Source: Papaver somniferum
Lineage: Eukaryota; Streptophyta; Magnoliopsida; Ranunculales; Papaveraceae
DNA length: 64,000 bases
Assembly: GCF_003573695.1 (NCBI RefSeq)
Contig: NC_039358.1
Span: forward strand, 152,262,920 to 152,326,919
Reading direction: 5' to 3'
Program-made: the position numbers and the translations under genes
Notes under the pieces: model-generated
What the model was told of the DNA's origin: nothing
Databases searched by the model: none
What the model saw: the letters and a program-made list of their open reading frames with translations, nothing else
Shown here: piece by piece, positions 21,468-35,740 of the stretch
How the letters are laid out: every line of letters starts with the position of its first letter
How positions within the stretch are numbered: the stretch's first letter is position 1

Positions 21468-22652
21468 TTACAAGTTAGTCTTTCTCCACCTGGGAGCATC
21501 AGATCTTGTCTTTGTCTTTACGAAATTATCCTTTTGATAACCATTACGATTGTGAAAAGGATTCGTATGACGTTTATAGGCAAATCTTGGTTTATCACAA
21601 CAATGATTCCTTTGCCTAAAGGTTGGACAGTTAAAACCTATAACGTTAAGGGGATTAGTCTTAACATATGATTTTGGTTTCACAACTTCTTGTGATGCCC
21701 AAACAAGAACATCATGAAGTTTCTCATTCCTTATACGGAAATGACATCTCCTTTCCAGGCGACCTTTATTTCCGCAATAGCGGCAAACATAAGGAATGAT
21801 CTTACCTCGATCCGAGTGTGCTGACTTTGGAGGTTGATATACTTTGCTCTTTTGAACCTTAACTGCCGATGAAGGTATTTCACTTTTGCCATCAATGGAA
21901 ACCTTTTGTTGTGAAGAATCACTAGCCTTGACAAATTTTACCTCTTTGCTAGTACTTGGAGCATCTATTCCTCTTTAGCCCCATCCCCGTGTATCACGAT
22001 GATTTTTACTTGCTCCTAGCATAGTGGTTAATTTGCTTGAACTAGTATTGAAATTTTTCAAGTCATCTTCCAACATCTTGATTTTATCAAGAGCAGCAGC
22101 TAAATCAGCCTCAAGGCGTTTTTCTCGAGCGAGATACGCGCCTTCTCTGTCATCAAAACTTGCTTGCTGGGAATTAATCCTTGCTTAAATTTCTGCAAGT
22201 TTCTCTTCTAATAAGAAGTATTTTTGATAAACACGATCACATTCAAGTGACTTTGTACTCAGGTTTTTTTCGGTATCTTTGAGGATCGATTCACAAGAGT
22301 GATTCCGACCATAAAGACCTTCGTAAATCCTTTTCAATTTCTTGTTTTCTCGGCAGAGAGGCGTCAGAAGAGGTGTGACATGAGAAGTTGTAATCTTCTT
22401 CATTTTCAACGAATCCAAAAACTTAACATACTCTGAGACTTCCTCATCAACATCTCTATCAATTTCGGAATTACCTTCATCAGAAAGTTCATCCAACTGT
22501 TCTTGTAGGAGTGTTTCCCAATAAACAGTTTTTACATCAAGAGAATGTTTAGATATTGACTTAGATGTGACAGTTCTCTCAGGTGAATCCAAGCTTTCAA
22601 AATCATCTGGTAATTTATGAACTGGTACGTTATTAGAGATAGACTCGTCCAT
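21468..22652 (-). pseudogene. gag: Gag-like ORF of A3: coiled coil plus altered zinc knuckle
   Basis: Starts at ATG 22652 (MDESISNNVPVHKL), about 50 nt after the primer site. One frame can be followed with in-frame stops near 22185 and 21977. An acidic N-terminus is followed by a long coiled coil (REKRLEADLAAALDKIKML). Next come the block SSSKLTTMLGASKNHRDTRG, typical of the C-terminal half of copia gag, a knuckle CRYCGNKGRLERRC (His replaced by Arg) and a basic tail ending about 21468. The N-terminal UBN2 core and first knuckle of A2 gag are absent. A homologous fragment is at 47611-48537. Confidence 0.65.
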
Positions 22653-22703
22653 AATAATCAGATTGCTATAAACACAGACTTTATGAGGTCTTAAACATGT
22701 TTT

Positions 22704-22718
22704 CCTGCTCTGATACCA
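22704..22718 (-). other. Primer-binding site of A3
   Basis: Minus strand TGGTATCAGAGCAGG, three bases after the LTR end. Confidence 0.85.
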
Positions 22719-22721
22719 AAT

Positions 22722-24209
22722 TGAAAAAGCGGGGTCTAACAACCTCACCCAATATTTCGCTTAGCAATCCGTATGGACTAACTCCAATATACTTTTAAGA
22801 GAATCAACTAGACAGCCAGACTCAATCTTAATAAAAAGTATATCAAAGAGTTATATCTCAATTTCTCGATTCAATCCTCACTCAAACAAATAGAAATCTG
22901 CGAGCCTGATTGAATACAAGAGAAATAACTTGAACGGTACCAAAGACCAATGCTCAAGGATCAATCAATTTCAATCAACAACCAAAGGTTGGATTTACCA
23001 ATTAATCGATTCAACGTACAACCTGTGATATTTCAATTATATAACAAAATATGACGCGGAAAATAAATAACACAGATACCAGAAGTTTTGTTAACGAGGA
23101 AACCGCAAATGCAGAAAACCCCCGGGACCTAGTCCAGGTTGAACACCACACTGTATTAAGCCGCTACAGACACTAGCCTACTACAAACTAACTTCGGTCT
23201 GGACTGTAGTTGATCCCCAATCAATCTCACACTGATCCAAGGTACAATTGCGCTCCTTACGTCTCTGATCCCAGCAGGATACTACGCACTTGATTCCCTT
23301 AGTTGATCTCACCCATAACCAAGAGTTACTACGACCCAAAATCGAAGACTTTAATAAACAAATTTGTCTCACACAGAAAAGTCTACATGAATAGATAAAT
23401 CTGTCTCCCACAGAAATACCTACGAGTTTTGTTCCGTCTTTTGATGAATCAAGGTGAACAGGAACCAATTGATATACCAGACTTATATTCCCAAAGAACA
23501 ACCTAGAAATATCAATCACCTCACAATAATCTTAATCGACTAGCGAAACAAGATATTGTGGATTCACAAACGATGAGACGAAGATGTTTGTGACTACTTT
23601 TCTATCTTTCCTGTCGGAGAAATTAATCTCAAGACAATCTTACGATTGTACTCAAATACGATAGAAACATCAATATCAGATCATGCAACTACAGAGAAAA
23701 TAGTTGGGGTTGGCTTCACAATCCCAATGAAGTCTTCAAGTCGTTAACCTACAGGGTCTCGAGAGAAACCTAAGGTTAAAGGAGAATCGACTCTAACTTA
23801 CACAACTAGTATCACATAGGAGGTGTGGGGATTAAGTTTCCCAGTTGCTAGAGTTATCCTTTATATTGATTTCAAATCAGGGTTTGCAATCTTTGTTACC
23901 TTGGTAACAAAGCATTCAATATTCACCGTTAGATGAAAACCTGATAGATTCAAGCTAATATCTTTCAACTGTTAGATCGAAATTAGCTTGTTATACACAA
24001 ATGAAATGTAACTTCATTTAGGTTTGAGTAACCGTACCTAAACGTGTACACCTAGTTGGTTCAACAATAGTTAACCAATGGTTAGCCATATGAGCACTTT
24101 CATATCAACCTTATTCATCTTCACTATAACTAGTTCAAATGACTCGAAAGAACTAGTTAGAGAGTTGTTCAATTGCTTAGATCTCATAGAAGTATACAAG
24201 ACACAATGG
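22722..24209 (-). mobile_element. 3' half of the A3 5' LTR
   Basis: An A LTR read on the minus strand ending TTAGACCCCGCTTTTTCA. It is interrupted at 24205-24209 (AATGG) by B2 and resumes at 44163 with a second AATGG. The TATA box region (about 23870) is mutated relative to the other A LTRs. Confidence 0.85.
24205..24209. repeat. Target-site duplication of B2 (left copy)
   Basis: AATGG directly left of the B2 LTR end (TGAAAAGACG); the right copy is at 44163-44167. Confidence 0.85.
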
Positions 24210-27065
24210 TGAAAAGACGAGGGTACCCAAATATACCTCAATCTAAAACTTTTCCACCTATAAGTCATTTCTCCGAAAGTGATTGATACAACTAATCGGT
24301 TTACACTTCGTGTGATCTTCTATGGATACGAGATCGAAACAATACGACAACAAGATAACTTGTGTGATTGATTATGGATACAAGATCGAGACAATACAAC
24401 AACGAAGTATGTTTACTTGATAATAGGTTCGGACTTAACCAAACTCTAGGGATTATCTATCAAGTAAAATAGGAATTAACGTTTGTGTAATTTAATATAT
24501 ATTATAATAACAACAATTATAATTGCGGAAAATAAAAGTAAATGACACGGGTTTTGTTAACGAGTAAACCGCAAATGCAGAAAAGCTCCGGGACCTAGTC
24601 CAGAATTGAATACTCTCATAATTAAGTCGCTATATAAAATCAAACCAACTTCGTATAGTTTAGACCAAGCAACTAAACCTATAGTTCACCTAGTTTCCTC
24701 AGTATCCCTGCGCCCACTTTTTAATAAATCACGCGCTTGGAACAATTCCTTTGGTTCGTATTCCAAACAATAAAGGAACAACAAATCTGTTCGGTAACAA
24801 CTCTTTTCAAACAACGTGATTTTAGTTTGACAAAGGTTCTTCCGTTTGACCAATAAACTCCTTTGTCGGGTCCTTAGATCAATCTCTCAACAACTACCGA
24901 AGTAATTGTTAGACTATGCAATCAGTACTATTAATCACAAAGAAGTGTATTGATGCCGATCTACTCAACTAATCAATCCAATCTATCACAAAGATAAACC
25001 GATTATAATTGGATCCCTTTCCAGCCGAAATAAGTACTGTGCACACCATAGATTGTGAACCCAAAATGTCTTCTTGTCTTCAAATTTTCTTTAATCTTCA
25101 ATCAGCACCTGCACACAATCAACTTGAATCTCTTGTGATCATTCACACACAGAATGGAGTTTGTTAACGTTGGATTATCACAAGACGTCTTTAGAACTAC
25201 AAACACTCTAAGGATCCCCATCGAAACTTCGATCTAGTTTGAGTTAATCTTATATCAGAAGAGAAGATTCTCAAGCATAAAAAAACTAGGTGCAATCAAA
25301 GTTCAACAACCGTTAGTCAATCAAATCAATCGAAAACTAATAATAAACCTCAATTATCTAGTTTCCCACTAATGGTACTAATAGAGCTTCTCAATCCCAA
25401 AGAAGTCTTTAAACTGAGCGTTCGTAAGAGATTTTGCCTAATTAGGTTACTTTCCTCTCCGAATAGGCGACTCCACCAGTAACAACACAACTAGGTAGTT
25501 TTGCTAGCTCCGAGGATTAGTTTGCTACAAATGCAAACGTCAATATTTATAGACAAGGAAGTTTGGACACCAAGGAGTTTCCAAAACCGAATATTCTCAA
25601 GGATATGCAATAAACACAAAATCGGTTTTCATAATTCCTGGAAATGCACTGTCCAAATATTGGCCAAAATCCCAATAGAAAAATCTATAATCAGTAAATG
25701 CACATTACTCATTATTATTTTCTAAAGATATTCATTTAATTGCTGGAGGTTAAATAGCATATAAAAACTAAGAAACCTTAATTAAAAGATTCTCAATTTA
25801 TTTCGATCATATGATTCTCCTTTAGCTATTAAGGAATATCTTTGAACAATTAATGATAAGAGTTACCGCACATGTTCAAAGTATATCGACATCTTTATTT
25901 TGCAAGTCCTTTTTCATACTTACAATCTTGGAAACAATTTTCCACACTTCCAAACAAGTTTAGAATTGGTTCGTCTGAATTCCAAGAACTATGTCATTGG
26001 TTATCCTATCAAATCACCAATTATGGGTTTCTCGGTTCTACCAAAACAAGTCTGGTTCTACCTCCATGTGAGTATTGTGCATAGTCACGCTAGTTACCAA
26101 AATTCGGTTGACTAGGTACTAGGATCGGTTCCACACAACTTATGGTAACTAAATGTATTCGGTTGCACATGTCCATAGGATCGGTTCCCCCAAAACTACA
26201 AACTTGTTGCACATGTTCACAGGATCGGTTCCCTCATCTACTATAAACGTGTTCCACCTCTTACAAGGATCGATTCCCTCTTGCAAATTTGTTGCACCTC
26301 TTACTAGGATCAGTTCCCCAATGATTAGATAAAAGTTGTTATTTACAAGGAATCCATCATACCATGTTGAGTGATTACTTAAGATCGGTTTCACTAATAA
26401 AAGTCATACCAATACATAAGTCAGGCCTTGTGAATAGTTTTACCAGGATACATAAACAAGTTTATGAGCGGTTATACTAAACACACATATTGGTAATTCA
26501 AAATATATTTGCAATGAATAACAATACCAATAAGCCTAGCGATTTCCCTTTCGATTCACAAAACAAGTTTATGAACTTACTTCCTTTAAATGAATGTAAA
26601 AAATTGTTTCCTAGGATGAAATCTTCACTCATACCCATACATAATCACAATAGAATTCATATGATCATGTCGATGTCTTATATACAAAGTTTAATGGTTA
26701 AGCAATAAACCTCGTATTGTATTCCTTAATACTATGTCTAACTAGAGTTTCATACACAACTTCACAGTTATGTTTTCAATTTGCACGACTTGAAAGATAC
26801 GTTAGGAAATGAAACAGTTCAAGTCAAATATTACTAACCTCAAGAGGAAGGATGATGTTGTCGTTGTAGCTCCACACTTATTCTCATTCTTCAAGTCTTC
26901 ATGTAATACTTGTAAGTCTCATATTCTAACACTTTCAAGCTAACCTATACGAACACTCTAGTATGTAATCAAGCGACTCTTTAAATGAGTTTTGATTCAC
27001 TAAAATATGACAACCAAACTTGACATACCAACGCTTGGTGGGTTCAATCGAGCTATGCTCTAACA
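24210..27065 (-). mobile_element. 3' LTR of B2
   Basis: About 2.86 kb. Minus-strand start TGTTAGAGCATAGCTCG and end GGGTACCCTCGTCTTTTCA. TATA box (minus CTATAAATA) at 25544-25552; AACCGATCC repeats at about 26155-26320. Confidence 0.85.
25544..25552 (-). promoter_or_regulatory. TATA box of the B2 3' LTR
   Basis: Minus strand TGTCTATAAATATTG, aligned with 11269-11277. Confidence 0.5.
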
Positions 27066-27079
27066 ATCTCCCCCTTTGT
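27066..27079 (-). other. Polypurine tract of B2
   Basis: Minus strand ACAAAGGGGGAGAT adjoining the LTR start. Confidence 0.75.
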
Positions 27080-28488
27080 CAATTTTAGTGACAAAACTCT
27101 TACATCATATGGATAAACAAATTACAAAAATTCATTATACACGTACGCTTGATTCCAAGTTCAACAACACAAAACCTGCATTAAATTCAATCCTTAAACA
27201 TTGCTGACATTATAATAACAAAGCTAATACTCCCTCTAAAGGTAAGATAGGTAGATTTTCAATATGCACGTCTTTGTTATTTCCATGTAGTTCCTCATAA
27301 CTACATATCATATGGTATGTGACTCCCCCTTAGTCTATGCTTTCACTCTCTTCGGTAGAATAAACGTTTTAGCACAAATGTCCTTTCCCTTAGTGATACC
27401 AACTCATAACAGTCAATATCACTTGTTTACTCCATATATTTCTTCCCCTTTTTGTCACAAAATGACAAAGAAACGAAAAATAAAGGACAAACCGAAAGGA
27501 TGTTACAAATCTCACAAAGAGAATTTTCAAACCTATAAGAGTTGAGCACGAGGGTTTTGCACACCATTTTAGATAACCAATATCAAAACCGAACTACAAG
27601 TAATTTGGTTTTAACATGTTATCTAGGAAACAATTTCTCGAAGCAATTTTCCCCAACAGTTTAGCATATCAAAAATCGACTAAGCACCTTAGTTCTTTTA
27701 CTAAACCGATTGTACAAGTACAATCGCTTGTTCGATAAGACCAAAATAAAGATCAGAATTAACTTTATTTTCTCATCAGGCTCTAATTATTCTCAAAAAT
27801 AATTTATACCTTTCACTTTTAAACAAGACAAATACTAGGTTAGTTAACTAGTAATTCTTGTTAAGGCATTCGGTTAGACTTGAATAATCGAAACCTTCAC
27901 ATTTGATAAGTCTAATTAAGATCCGAAAAACTTAGTTTCTCTTATCCGGAAATCACTTGGACTAAACAAATGACCCCGAAATACTTTTGTTAAGCCATAA
28001 ACAATCCATACAAACCAAATAAATCAACTTGCACAATCATTTATCTTAATCGGAAGCAATTGAATCAAACATAGACATTATAGCACTGCAATTGCACCGA
28101 AATTTTGTAAGCCTAAACAATTGATACCAAACAATAACGAAAGATAATAATAGTTTTTCTTAACCGGAAACAATTGAATCACACACATCCATGCACAAAT
28201 AATGGAATCAACATCAATTGTACCGAAATTTTGTTAAGAAAAAGCAATAAGGATATGAAATAAAATCATGCTTTTCTTAAACAGGAAAACAATTAACTAA
28301 CAAGATTGTTACCTCAAATTCCGCATCCTCTTCTCCTTTTCTTCATATCTTTCCGGGGAGAATATCATCATCATGTTGTCATCCTCTCGCATAACAAAAG
28401 AACAACAACAACTAACCTTTACCAGAGAAAGGTTGAAAACCGGTTTTAACTATGCAATGCAAAAGTTAAAACCTCGAAACACAAGATA
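27080..28488 (-). mobile_element. 3' untranslated region of B2
   Basis: Non-coding stretch between the pol end and the polypurine tract, homologous to 8741-9770. Polypurine decoys on the minus strand occur near 27230, 27325 and 27445. No ORF2-like frame is found; the plus-strand frames at 26490-26708 and 27312-27545 are judged chance. Confidence 0.6.
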
Positions 28489-31400
28489 CTAATGTACCTT
28501 GACAATGCCAATAGACTTCCGTAGATTTTCGAAGGTTGCCATGTCTAAGGGTTTAGTGATAATATCAGAAAGTTTACGCTCGGATGGTACATAGTCTAAT
28601 TTGATAACTCCATTCTCATATAATTCTCTAATAAAGTGATATCTAATATCTATATGTTTAGTACGAGAATGTTCAACTGGATTTTCAGTCAAGCGAATAG
28701 CACTTGAGTTACACAATATGCTCATAGTTGAAATATTTATGCATAGTCAATGAGCATTTGTTTTATCCATAAAAGTTGAGTACAACATGTACCGGCAGCA
28801 ATATATTATGCTTCACATGTCGACAAGGACTGTGAATTTTGTTTCTTGTTGTGCCAGGCTACAAGATTTTGCCCAACATAGAAGCATCCGCCAGAGGTGC
28901 TTTTTCGGTCTTCTACACATCCTGCCAAATCAGCATCCGAGTAGGCAACGAGATTGTTGTTCGTATCCATAGAATATGATAAACCATAATCTAGGGTACC
29001 ATTAACGTATCATATGATTCGTTTTACAGCTTTTAGATGTGATTCTCTGGGATATGCTTGAAATCTTGCACAACATCCTACACTAAAAGCAATGTCTGGT
29101 CTTGTTGCAGTCAAGTAAAGCAAGCTTCCTATCATAGATCTGTATAATTTTTGATCTACTGATTTTTCTCCTGGATTTGATTGAAGTTTTCCGATAGTTG
29201 GCATTGGAGTCGCCATAGGAGTTGCACTTTTTAATTCGAATTTTTCAACCAAATTCCTTGCATATTTTTCTTGAGAAAGAAGAATATTGTCTTTTTGTTG
29301 CTATATTTGCAAACCAAGAAAATATGATAATTCTCCAACATTACTCATTTTGAATTCTCCACTCATAAGATTCAGAAATTCATATGTTAGAGATTTTGAG
29401 GTGGATCCGTAGATGATGTCATCTACATATATCTGAGCTATAAGAAAAAAAATTCCATTCCATTTGGTGAAAAGTGTCTTATCAGCACCTCCTCTAGAGA
29501 ATCCTTTTTGAAGTAAAAAGGATGTTAGTTTATCATATCAGGCTCTTGGAGCTTGTTTTAGACCATACAAGGCCTTTTTGAGCTTAAAGACATGATCAGG
29601 AAATAATGGATCTTCAAACCCTTTTGGTTGAGCAACAAATACCTCTTCTTTTAGATTTCCATTAAGGAACGCAGATTTAATATCCATTTGATAGAGTTTA
29701 ATCTTAATATGGCAAGCATAAGCAAGTAGTAATCTAATAGACTCTAAACGAGCAACATGAGCAAAAGTTTCATCAAAGTCAATACCTTCAATTTGAGAAT
29801 ATCCTTGAGCAACGAGTCTGGCTTTGTTTCTGACAATTGTTCCGAATTCGCCTGACTTGTTCTTGTAGATCCACTTTGTTCCGACAATGTTTGCTCATGT
29901 TGGCTTAGGCACAAGCTCATATACTTCTTGTCTTTTAAACTGATTAAGTTCTTCATGCATTGAGTTTACCCAGGCAGGTTCACTGAGAGCTTCTTCGATA
30001 TTTTTCGGTTCTATTAAAGATAGAAAGCATGTGTAGTGACAGACATTTTGAAGTTCTCTTTGAGTCATAACTCTAGCATTGGCATCTCCAATGATATCTT
30101 CATTGAAGTACCCACTTAGCGGGTTTTTTTTGCAATATTTTCGGTACCATTGGGTTGTTCAACAATACTTTCATTGTCATCTTTATCATCAGTGTCACTA
30201 ACTAGAGGAACAATTGATGATTCTTTTTCAGTCTGTTTTTCTTTGATAACAGTTTCAGAGGGAGGTAGTTCTGAAATATGATTTTCTTGACTGAAATCGC
30301 TAATGTCATCAATAACCACGTTAATTGATTCCATCATGACTTTTGTCCTCAGGTTATATACCCGGAAAGCATGACTATCAGAAACATAGCCTAGGAAGAT
30401 TCCTTCATCACTTTTGGAATCAAACTTTCCTCTATGTTCGCTGTCTTTGAGAATATATCATTTGCTTCCTAAAACCATTAAATAACTTAGACTGGGTTTT
30501 CTCCCATACCATAACTCATAAGGAGTATTAAGTGTTTTGGATTTTAAATAGACTCTCTTTATAAGGTAACATGTTGTAAAAACAACTTCCTCCCAGAAGG
30601 TTAATTAACAGAAGGTTTTTATTGTGAAGCATTACTCTTGCCATTTCTTGAATATTTCTATTCTTTCTCTCAGCTACACCATTTTATTTAGGTGTAATAG
30701 GGGCAGATAATTGATGACTAATTCCAAGTTCATTGCAGTATTCATATACTTTTAAGTTTGCGACCTTGCTCATTTTGAATCCCACTCATAATGATTTTGA
30801 ACTCCTCAAGAGTATCATTCTTGTGTTTCAAGAAGGCAACCCACGTGAAACGTGTGTAGTCATATACCATTACTAAAGCATATTTCTTTCCTCCAACAGT
30901 AGCTTGTTGAATTGGACCAAACAGATCCATATGAACTAGATCGAGAGGAGCACGAGTGGCTATGTCTCGAGAAAGTTTATGGGGAATTTTTCCTTGCTTA
31001 CCTTTTTGACAAGCACCACATACACCTTCTACTTTAGTATTTATCTTTGGAACACCTCTGACAAATTCACGTCTAATGAGCTTACCAAGCATTCAGTAGT
31101 TAACATGATCAAAACGTTCATGCCATAAATGGGTTGAATCAACCTTAGTCAGGTTACAGTATAAATTTGATTGTATATCGAGTAGATAACAGTTGTTAAT
31201 ACTTCTTCTTCCTCGAAAAATAATTTTTTCGGACTTGTCTTCAATATCACAACCTTTCATATTGAAGATGACTTTATGACCTTTATCACAAATTTGACTT
31301 AATGAAAGAAGATTTGCTTTCGTTCCTTTAACATAAACAACATCATGAATTTCGGGAATACCTGGAAGCTTGATGGTACCTTTCTTGCTGATTAGACAGC

Positions 31401-31693
31401 TACTCCCATCTCCAAATGTTACTGAATATCCTCCATTGTAGACTTCAGTCTTTGTGAACCATGAAAGATCACCAGTCATGTGTCTACTACATCCGCTATC
31501 TAGAAACCATTGGAAAGGTGAAGTTGTTTTGAATGCAAAAGCTCCTAGGCATTGTTCACCAGATTTAGAATATATTGTTAGGTATTTATATAATCCCATG
31601 ACACGTTTAATCATATGTTTCGCAAGAAAAATTTTCTGAGTTAAACATTTCCATCCCTTTTTGAAGAATTTTCTGGTTGGTCCTAGATGTCTG
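28489..31693 (-). pseudogene. pol: Pol of B2 (protease, integrase, RT, RNase H), decayed
   Basis: Ty1/copia-order polyprotein on the minus strand. Protease motif FLDSGCSRHMTGD at about 31465-31510. Integrase zinc-binding part (HLWHERFDH, then CGACQKGKQGK) and core (DLVHMDLFGPIQ, DYTRFTWVAFLK) at 30742-31160. RT includes the YVDD active site at 29418-29429 and the motif LTATRPDIAFSV near 29085. RNase H ends KHIDIRYHFIREL near 28640, with stop at 28489. At least one in-frame stop (31093) and several frameshifts and stops (about 30740, 30116, 29740) make it non-functional. The frame continues upstream across the A4 insertion into 40333-40547. Confidence 0.85.
31689..31693. repeat. Target-site duplication of A4 (left copy)
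   Basis: GTCTG directly left of the A4 LTR end TGAAAATGCGGG; the partner is at 40328-40332. Confidence 0.85.
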
Positions 31694-34170
31694 TGAAAAT
31701 GCGGGGGTCTAACAACCACACCCAACAATTCGTTTGGCAATCTGAGAGGACTTACTCCAATACGTTTTCTAGAGAATCAACTAGACAGTCAGACTCAATC
31801 TAGAATAAAGTATATCAAAAAGTTTAATATCTCTAACTCTTAACTCAATCCGCAATCAGCAAATAGAAATCAGCGAGCCTGATTGAATATAAGAGGAGTT
31901 ACTTGAACGGTACCAAAGACCAATGTTCAAGTGTCAATCAATGTAAATCAACAACCAAAGGTTGGATATTCTAATTGATTGATCTTAACGCACAACCTGT
32001 GATATTTCAATTATATAACAAAATATAATGCGGAAAAAAAATAACACAGACACCAGAATTTTGTTAACGAGGAAACCGCAAATGCAGAAAACCCCCGGGA
32101 CCTAGTCCAAATTGAACACCATACTGTATTAAGCCGCTACAGACACTAGCCTACTACCAATTAACTTCGGACTGGACTGTAGTTGAACCTTAATCAATCT
32201 CACACTGATTCAAGGTACAGTTGCGCTCCTTACGTCTCTGATCCCAGTAGGATACTACGCACTTGTTTCCCTTAGCTGATCTCACCCACAACCAAGAGTT
32301 GCTACGACCCAAAGTCGAAGACTTGATAGACAAATCTGTCTCACACAGAAAAGTATATAGGATTGAATAAATCTGTCTCCCACAGAAATACCCAAGAGTT
32401 TTTGTTCCGTCTTTTGATAAATCAAGGTGAACATGAACCAATTGATAAACCAGACTTATATTCCCGAAGAACGGCCTAGTATTATCAATCACCTCACAAT
32501 AAATTTAATCAACTAACGAAACAAGTTATTGTGGAATCACAAACGATGAGATGAAGTTTGTTTGTGATTACTTTTTTATCTTGCCTATCAGAGATATACA
32601 ATCTCGAGCCGATTATTTCAATTGCACTCAACACTTTAGAAACAGCAAGATCAGATCACGCAACTACAAAGATAATAATCCCAATGAAGTCTTCAAGTCG
32701 TTAACCTACAGGGTCTCGAGAAAAAACCTAAGGTTAAAGGAGAATCGACTCTAGTTATGCAACTAGTAACACACATGAGGTGTGGGGATTAGGTTTCCCA
32801 GTTGCTAGAGTTATCCTTTATATAGTTTTCAAATCAGGGTTTGCAATCCAAGTTACCTTGGTAACAAAGCATTCAATATTCACCGTTAGATGAAAAACCT
32901 GATTCAACCAAGCTAATATTTTTCAACCGTTAGATAGAACTTTGCTTGCTACAAACAAATGAAATGTACCCTCATTTAGGTCTATGTAACCGTACCTAAA
33001 CGTGTACACCATGTTGGTTCAAAAATAGTTAACCAAGGTTAGCCATATGATTACTCTGATATCAACCTTATTCATGTCAACCATAACTAGTTCAAATGAC
33101 TCAAATGAAACTAGTTAAAGAGTTGTTCAATTGTTTAGAAAACACAATTGAAACCAAATCGGTTTGATTCAACTTGAATCAATCATGGACATTATATCCA
33201 CGGTTTACAAAGATTGCATTCCTTATGATTTAAATGTTTAAGTCCAGGAACTGACCAATTTGACAAAGTAACCAGCTTAAGTATGTGTACTTAAGCAACC
33301 GTTTTTTGAGTTTGTAAAGTTTCCAAACTCAGCAGAAATTTTCGGTTCGAAAACTTCCGCCAGTATGCGTAAGGGTACCATACTTAAGGTGACTAGTTAA
33401 GAGTTTGTCAAAAACCAAACTCAGCAGAAATTCCCGGTTTAAGAACTTCCGCTAGTATGCGTACCATGTCTCCTTCACCAATTTCGTGTATACACATATG
33501 CATACTCTTGGCATCCGGTTTATGGATTTATACACTAATGTGCGAACACACTATATATGTTTATATCCAAAGATGGTTACATCATCAACTCTTTATTTCA
33601 ATCATTGAAACATTCTTCTATAATGACAATAACCATTTTCACACACTATTAGCATCAAAGCAATTTTCAAGATATTGAAATAATCATTATCGAAACATTC
33701 CAAGCCTACATCAAATGATTGTATCACACAACCCATGTAAGATGTTACTCGGCAATTTTCTCATGATATAAGATGAACTTGGTCGAAGCGAAAGCTTACC
33801 AACACATATTTCGAGAAATATGTAAGCGAGATATACTCAACTCGAAATTTCAAATGTGTATAGAGAAAACTATATTGTAACACAACTTATGTCTCAATAT
33901 AGGAGATAGTAGAAATAGACTTTCCAAGTGATATATAAGTTCAAGTGTCCACATACCTTTTGTCGAAGAAGTTCCACAATCTCCCCTTAGTAGTTCTTCG
34001 TCTTCAAGAGATGAACGTCGAGAGATCTAAGATCAACTACATTATCTATGTCCTAGTCCGAGACATCTATAAATAGGCTAGAAATCAAGACTTATAGTTT
34101 TGATCACTAACATTTACAAACATGCTTGAGATAGCAACGCATGCGAGTTCGACCGAGAAATGCTCTAACA
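31694..34170 (-). mobile_element. 3' LTR of A4
   Basis: About 2.48 kb. Minus-strand start TGTTAGAGCATTTCTCGG, end GACCCCCGCATTTTCA. TATA box at 32816-32825 (minus CTATATAAAGG). Confidence 0.9.
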
Positions 34171-34184
34171 ATCTCCCCCTTTGT
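34171..34184 (-). other. Polypurine tract of A4
   Basis: Minus strand ACAAAGGGGGAGAT abutting the 3' LTR. Confidence 0.75.
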
Positions 34185-35740
34185 CAATTTTAGTGACAAA
34201 ACTATCAATACATATGGACTACAAAAAAGATAAAAAAATGTAGCTTCTCATCCACATGCTTAATCTCCTTGGAATCTTCAACGCGACTCGAAATCTTCGT
34301 CACTTCCAAGTACTCCATGATCCTAAAGGTTGTAAGTTCAGCATCACAGTTGTTGAAGATCCGTAGCTATAACAATGAGAAAACAAAATGCTCTAAATCA
34401 TTGTTATACAATGTCATAGTATTATTACACAACATCAAAGTTCAATTGTATCATAACTTTGACAACAATACTATGGTAATATGTATCACTCATCCTTAGT
34501 CAATACATATCTCAACATGAAAACCACTCCCCCTTACATAATGATCCGTAAAACATATGTATTTGTAGTGTTAACTACACATTAATTCTCCCCCCTTTTG
34601 TCAATGAAATTGGAAAAGGTACGAAAATTAGTGGGATCCTAATGAAATTTCCACGGAGATACTTCATGACCAAAAGGTGTGTTAAAATACCAACAAATTT
34701 AGATGCCATCATAAATCCGAAGCTAAATGCATTCATCAAGGAGTTAATAAAGATACAAGATAACCCCTAAATATTCCACAACCGCACTCCCCACAAAGAA
34801 TTGGAAATTAAGCACAAGTTCAAAAAGAACTCTCCCCCGTATAATGTCATCCCCGAAGGAACAACAAAGGCGACCTTACTTTCACAAGAAAAAAAGGATT
34901 TCTTTGGACATAATCAAATCACATGAAAACATGAATTTGAATCCAAAAAAAAAAAATCATTTGAAATAACCACAAGAGAACCCATGATTAATTCAATCAA
35001 AAATACAATCAAATTAATCACAAGAAAATGATCAATTCAATTGGTCATGCTCGACAAAAGAGAACTTACGGAGCAACAACTAAAATAACCAAAAGAAAAT
35101 GATTAATTTAGTCGGTCATGCTCAATCATAAGGAAACTTACGGAATAACAACTAAGTTAATCATAAGAATGATCAACTCAATCGTTTATGCTCATACACA
35201 AGAAACCTAACGGAGCAACACAGCATTTGCACAAAAATGTGGATCGGAGATCGACCAATACTACGAAATAGACAAGGATTCATTCTATTTTCCATCACTA
35301 TTTGCACAATGATATACAATAGACTTAATCCTTGTAAACAAAAGTTTTATCCTTTCTTCCATCAAAATATGACTTAAAAGGCTTTAACTTTTGTAATGCC
35401 AAAAGTGCATTCTATCTTCCATCAGTATATTCATATCGACATAATAGAGATAACTTTTGAACAAGTATGGGACAATCACAGGTTCACGGACGTAAACAAC
35501 ATATCCCATAACAATTTTCAATATATAAAATCATAAATATTAAAATTGCAAAAATCATCTTCCAAATAACTTAAAATTTAAATCTAAAAACATGAAGATG
35601 AAAATCGTTGGACATAGCTATGTGTACTCACAATAATGGCTATTCCAAACCCTAGTTATTCTTCCAAAAACATAAAGATAAGATTTACTAGACATATACC
35701 AAAGACAACTCTAAAATCAAAGAGCCATCACAAGCAATAA
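34185..35740 (-). mobile_element. 3' untranslated region of A4
   Basis: Non-coding, homologous to 5892-7752 and 16198-17778. The tandem array at about 34930-35225 shows TACGGAGCAACAACTAA-type units. Polypurine-like decoys near 34490, 34525 and 34590. The frame 34269-34499 is chance. Confidence 0.65.

Noticed and set aside
3493..22652. A1 and A3 as the two halves of one minus-strand A element split by the plus-strand insertion
   Set aside because: Both pieces contain the gag knuckle region (about 8690 and 21760) with different sequences, so they come from different copies; flanking bases also do not match as a duplication.
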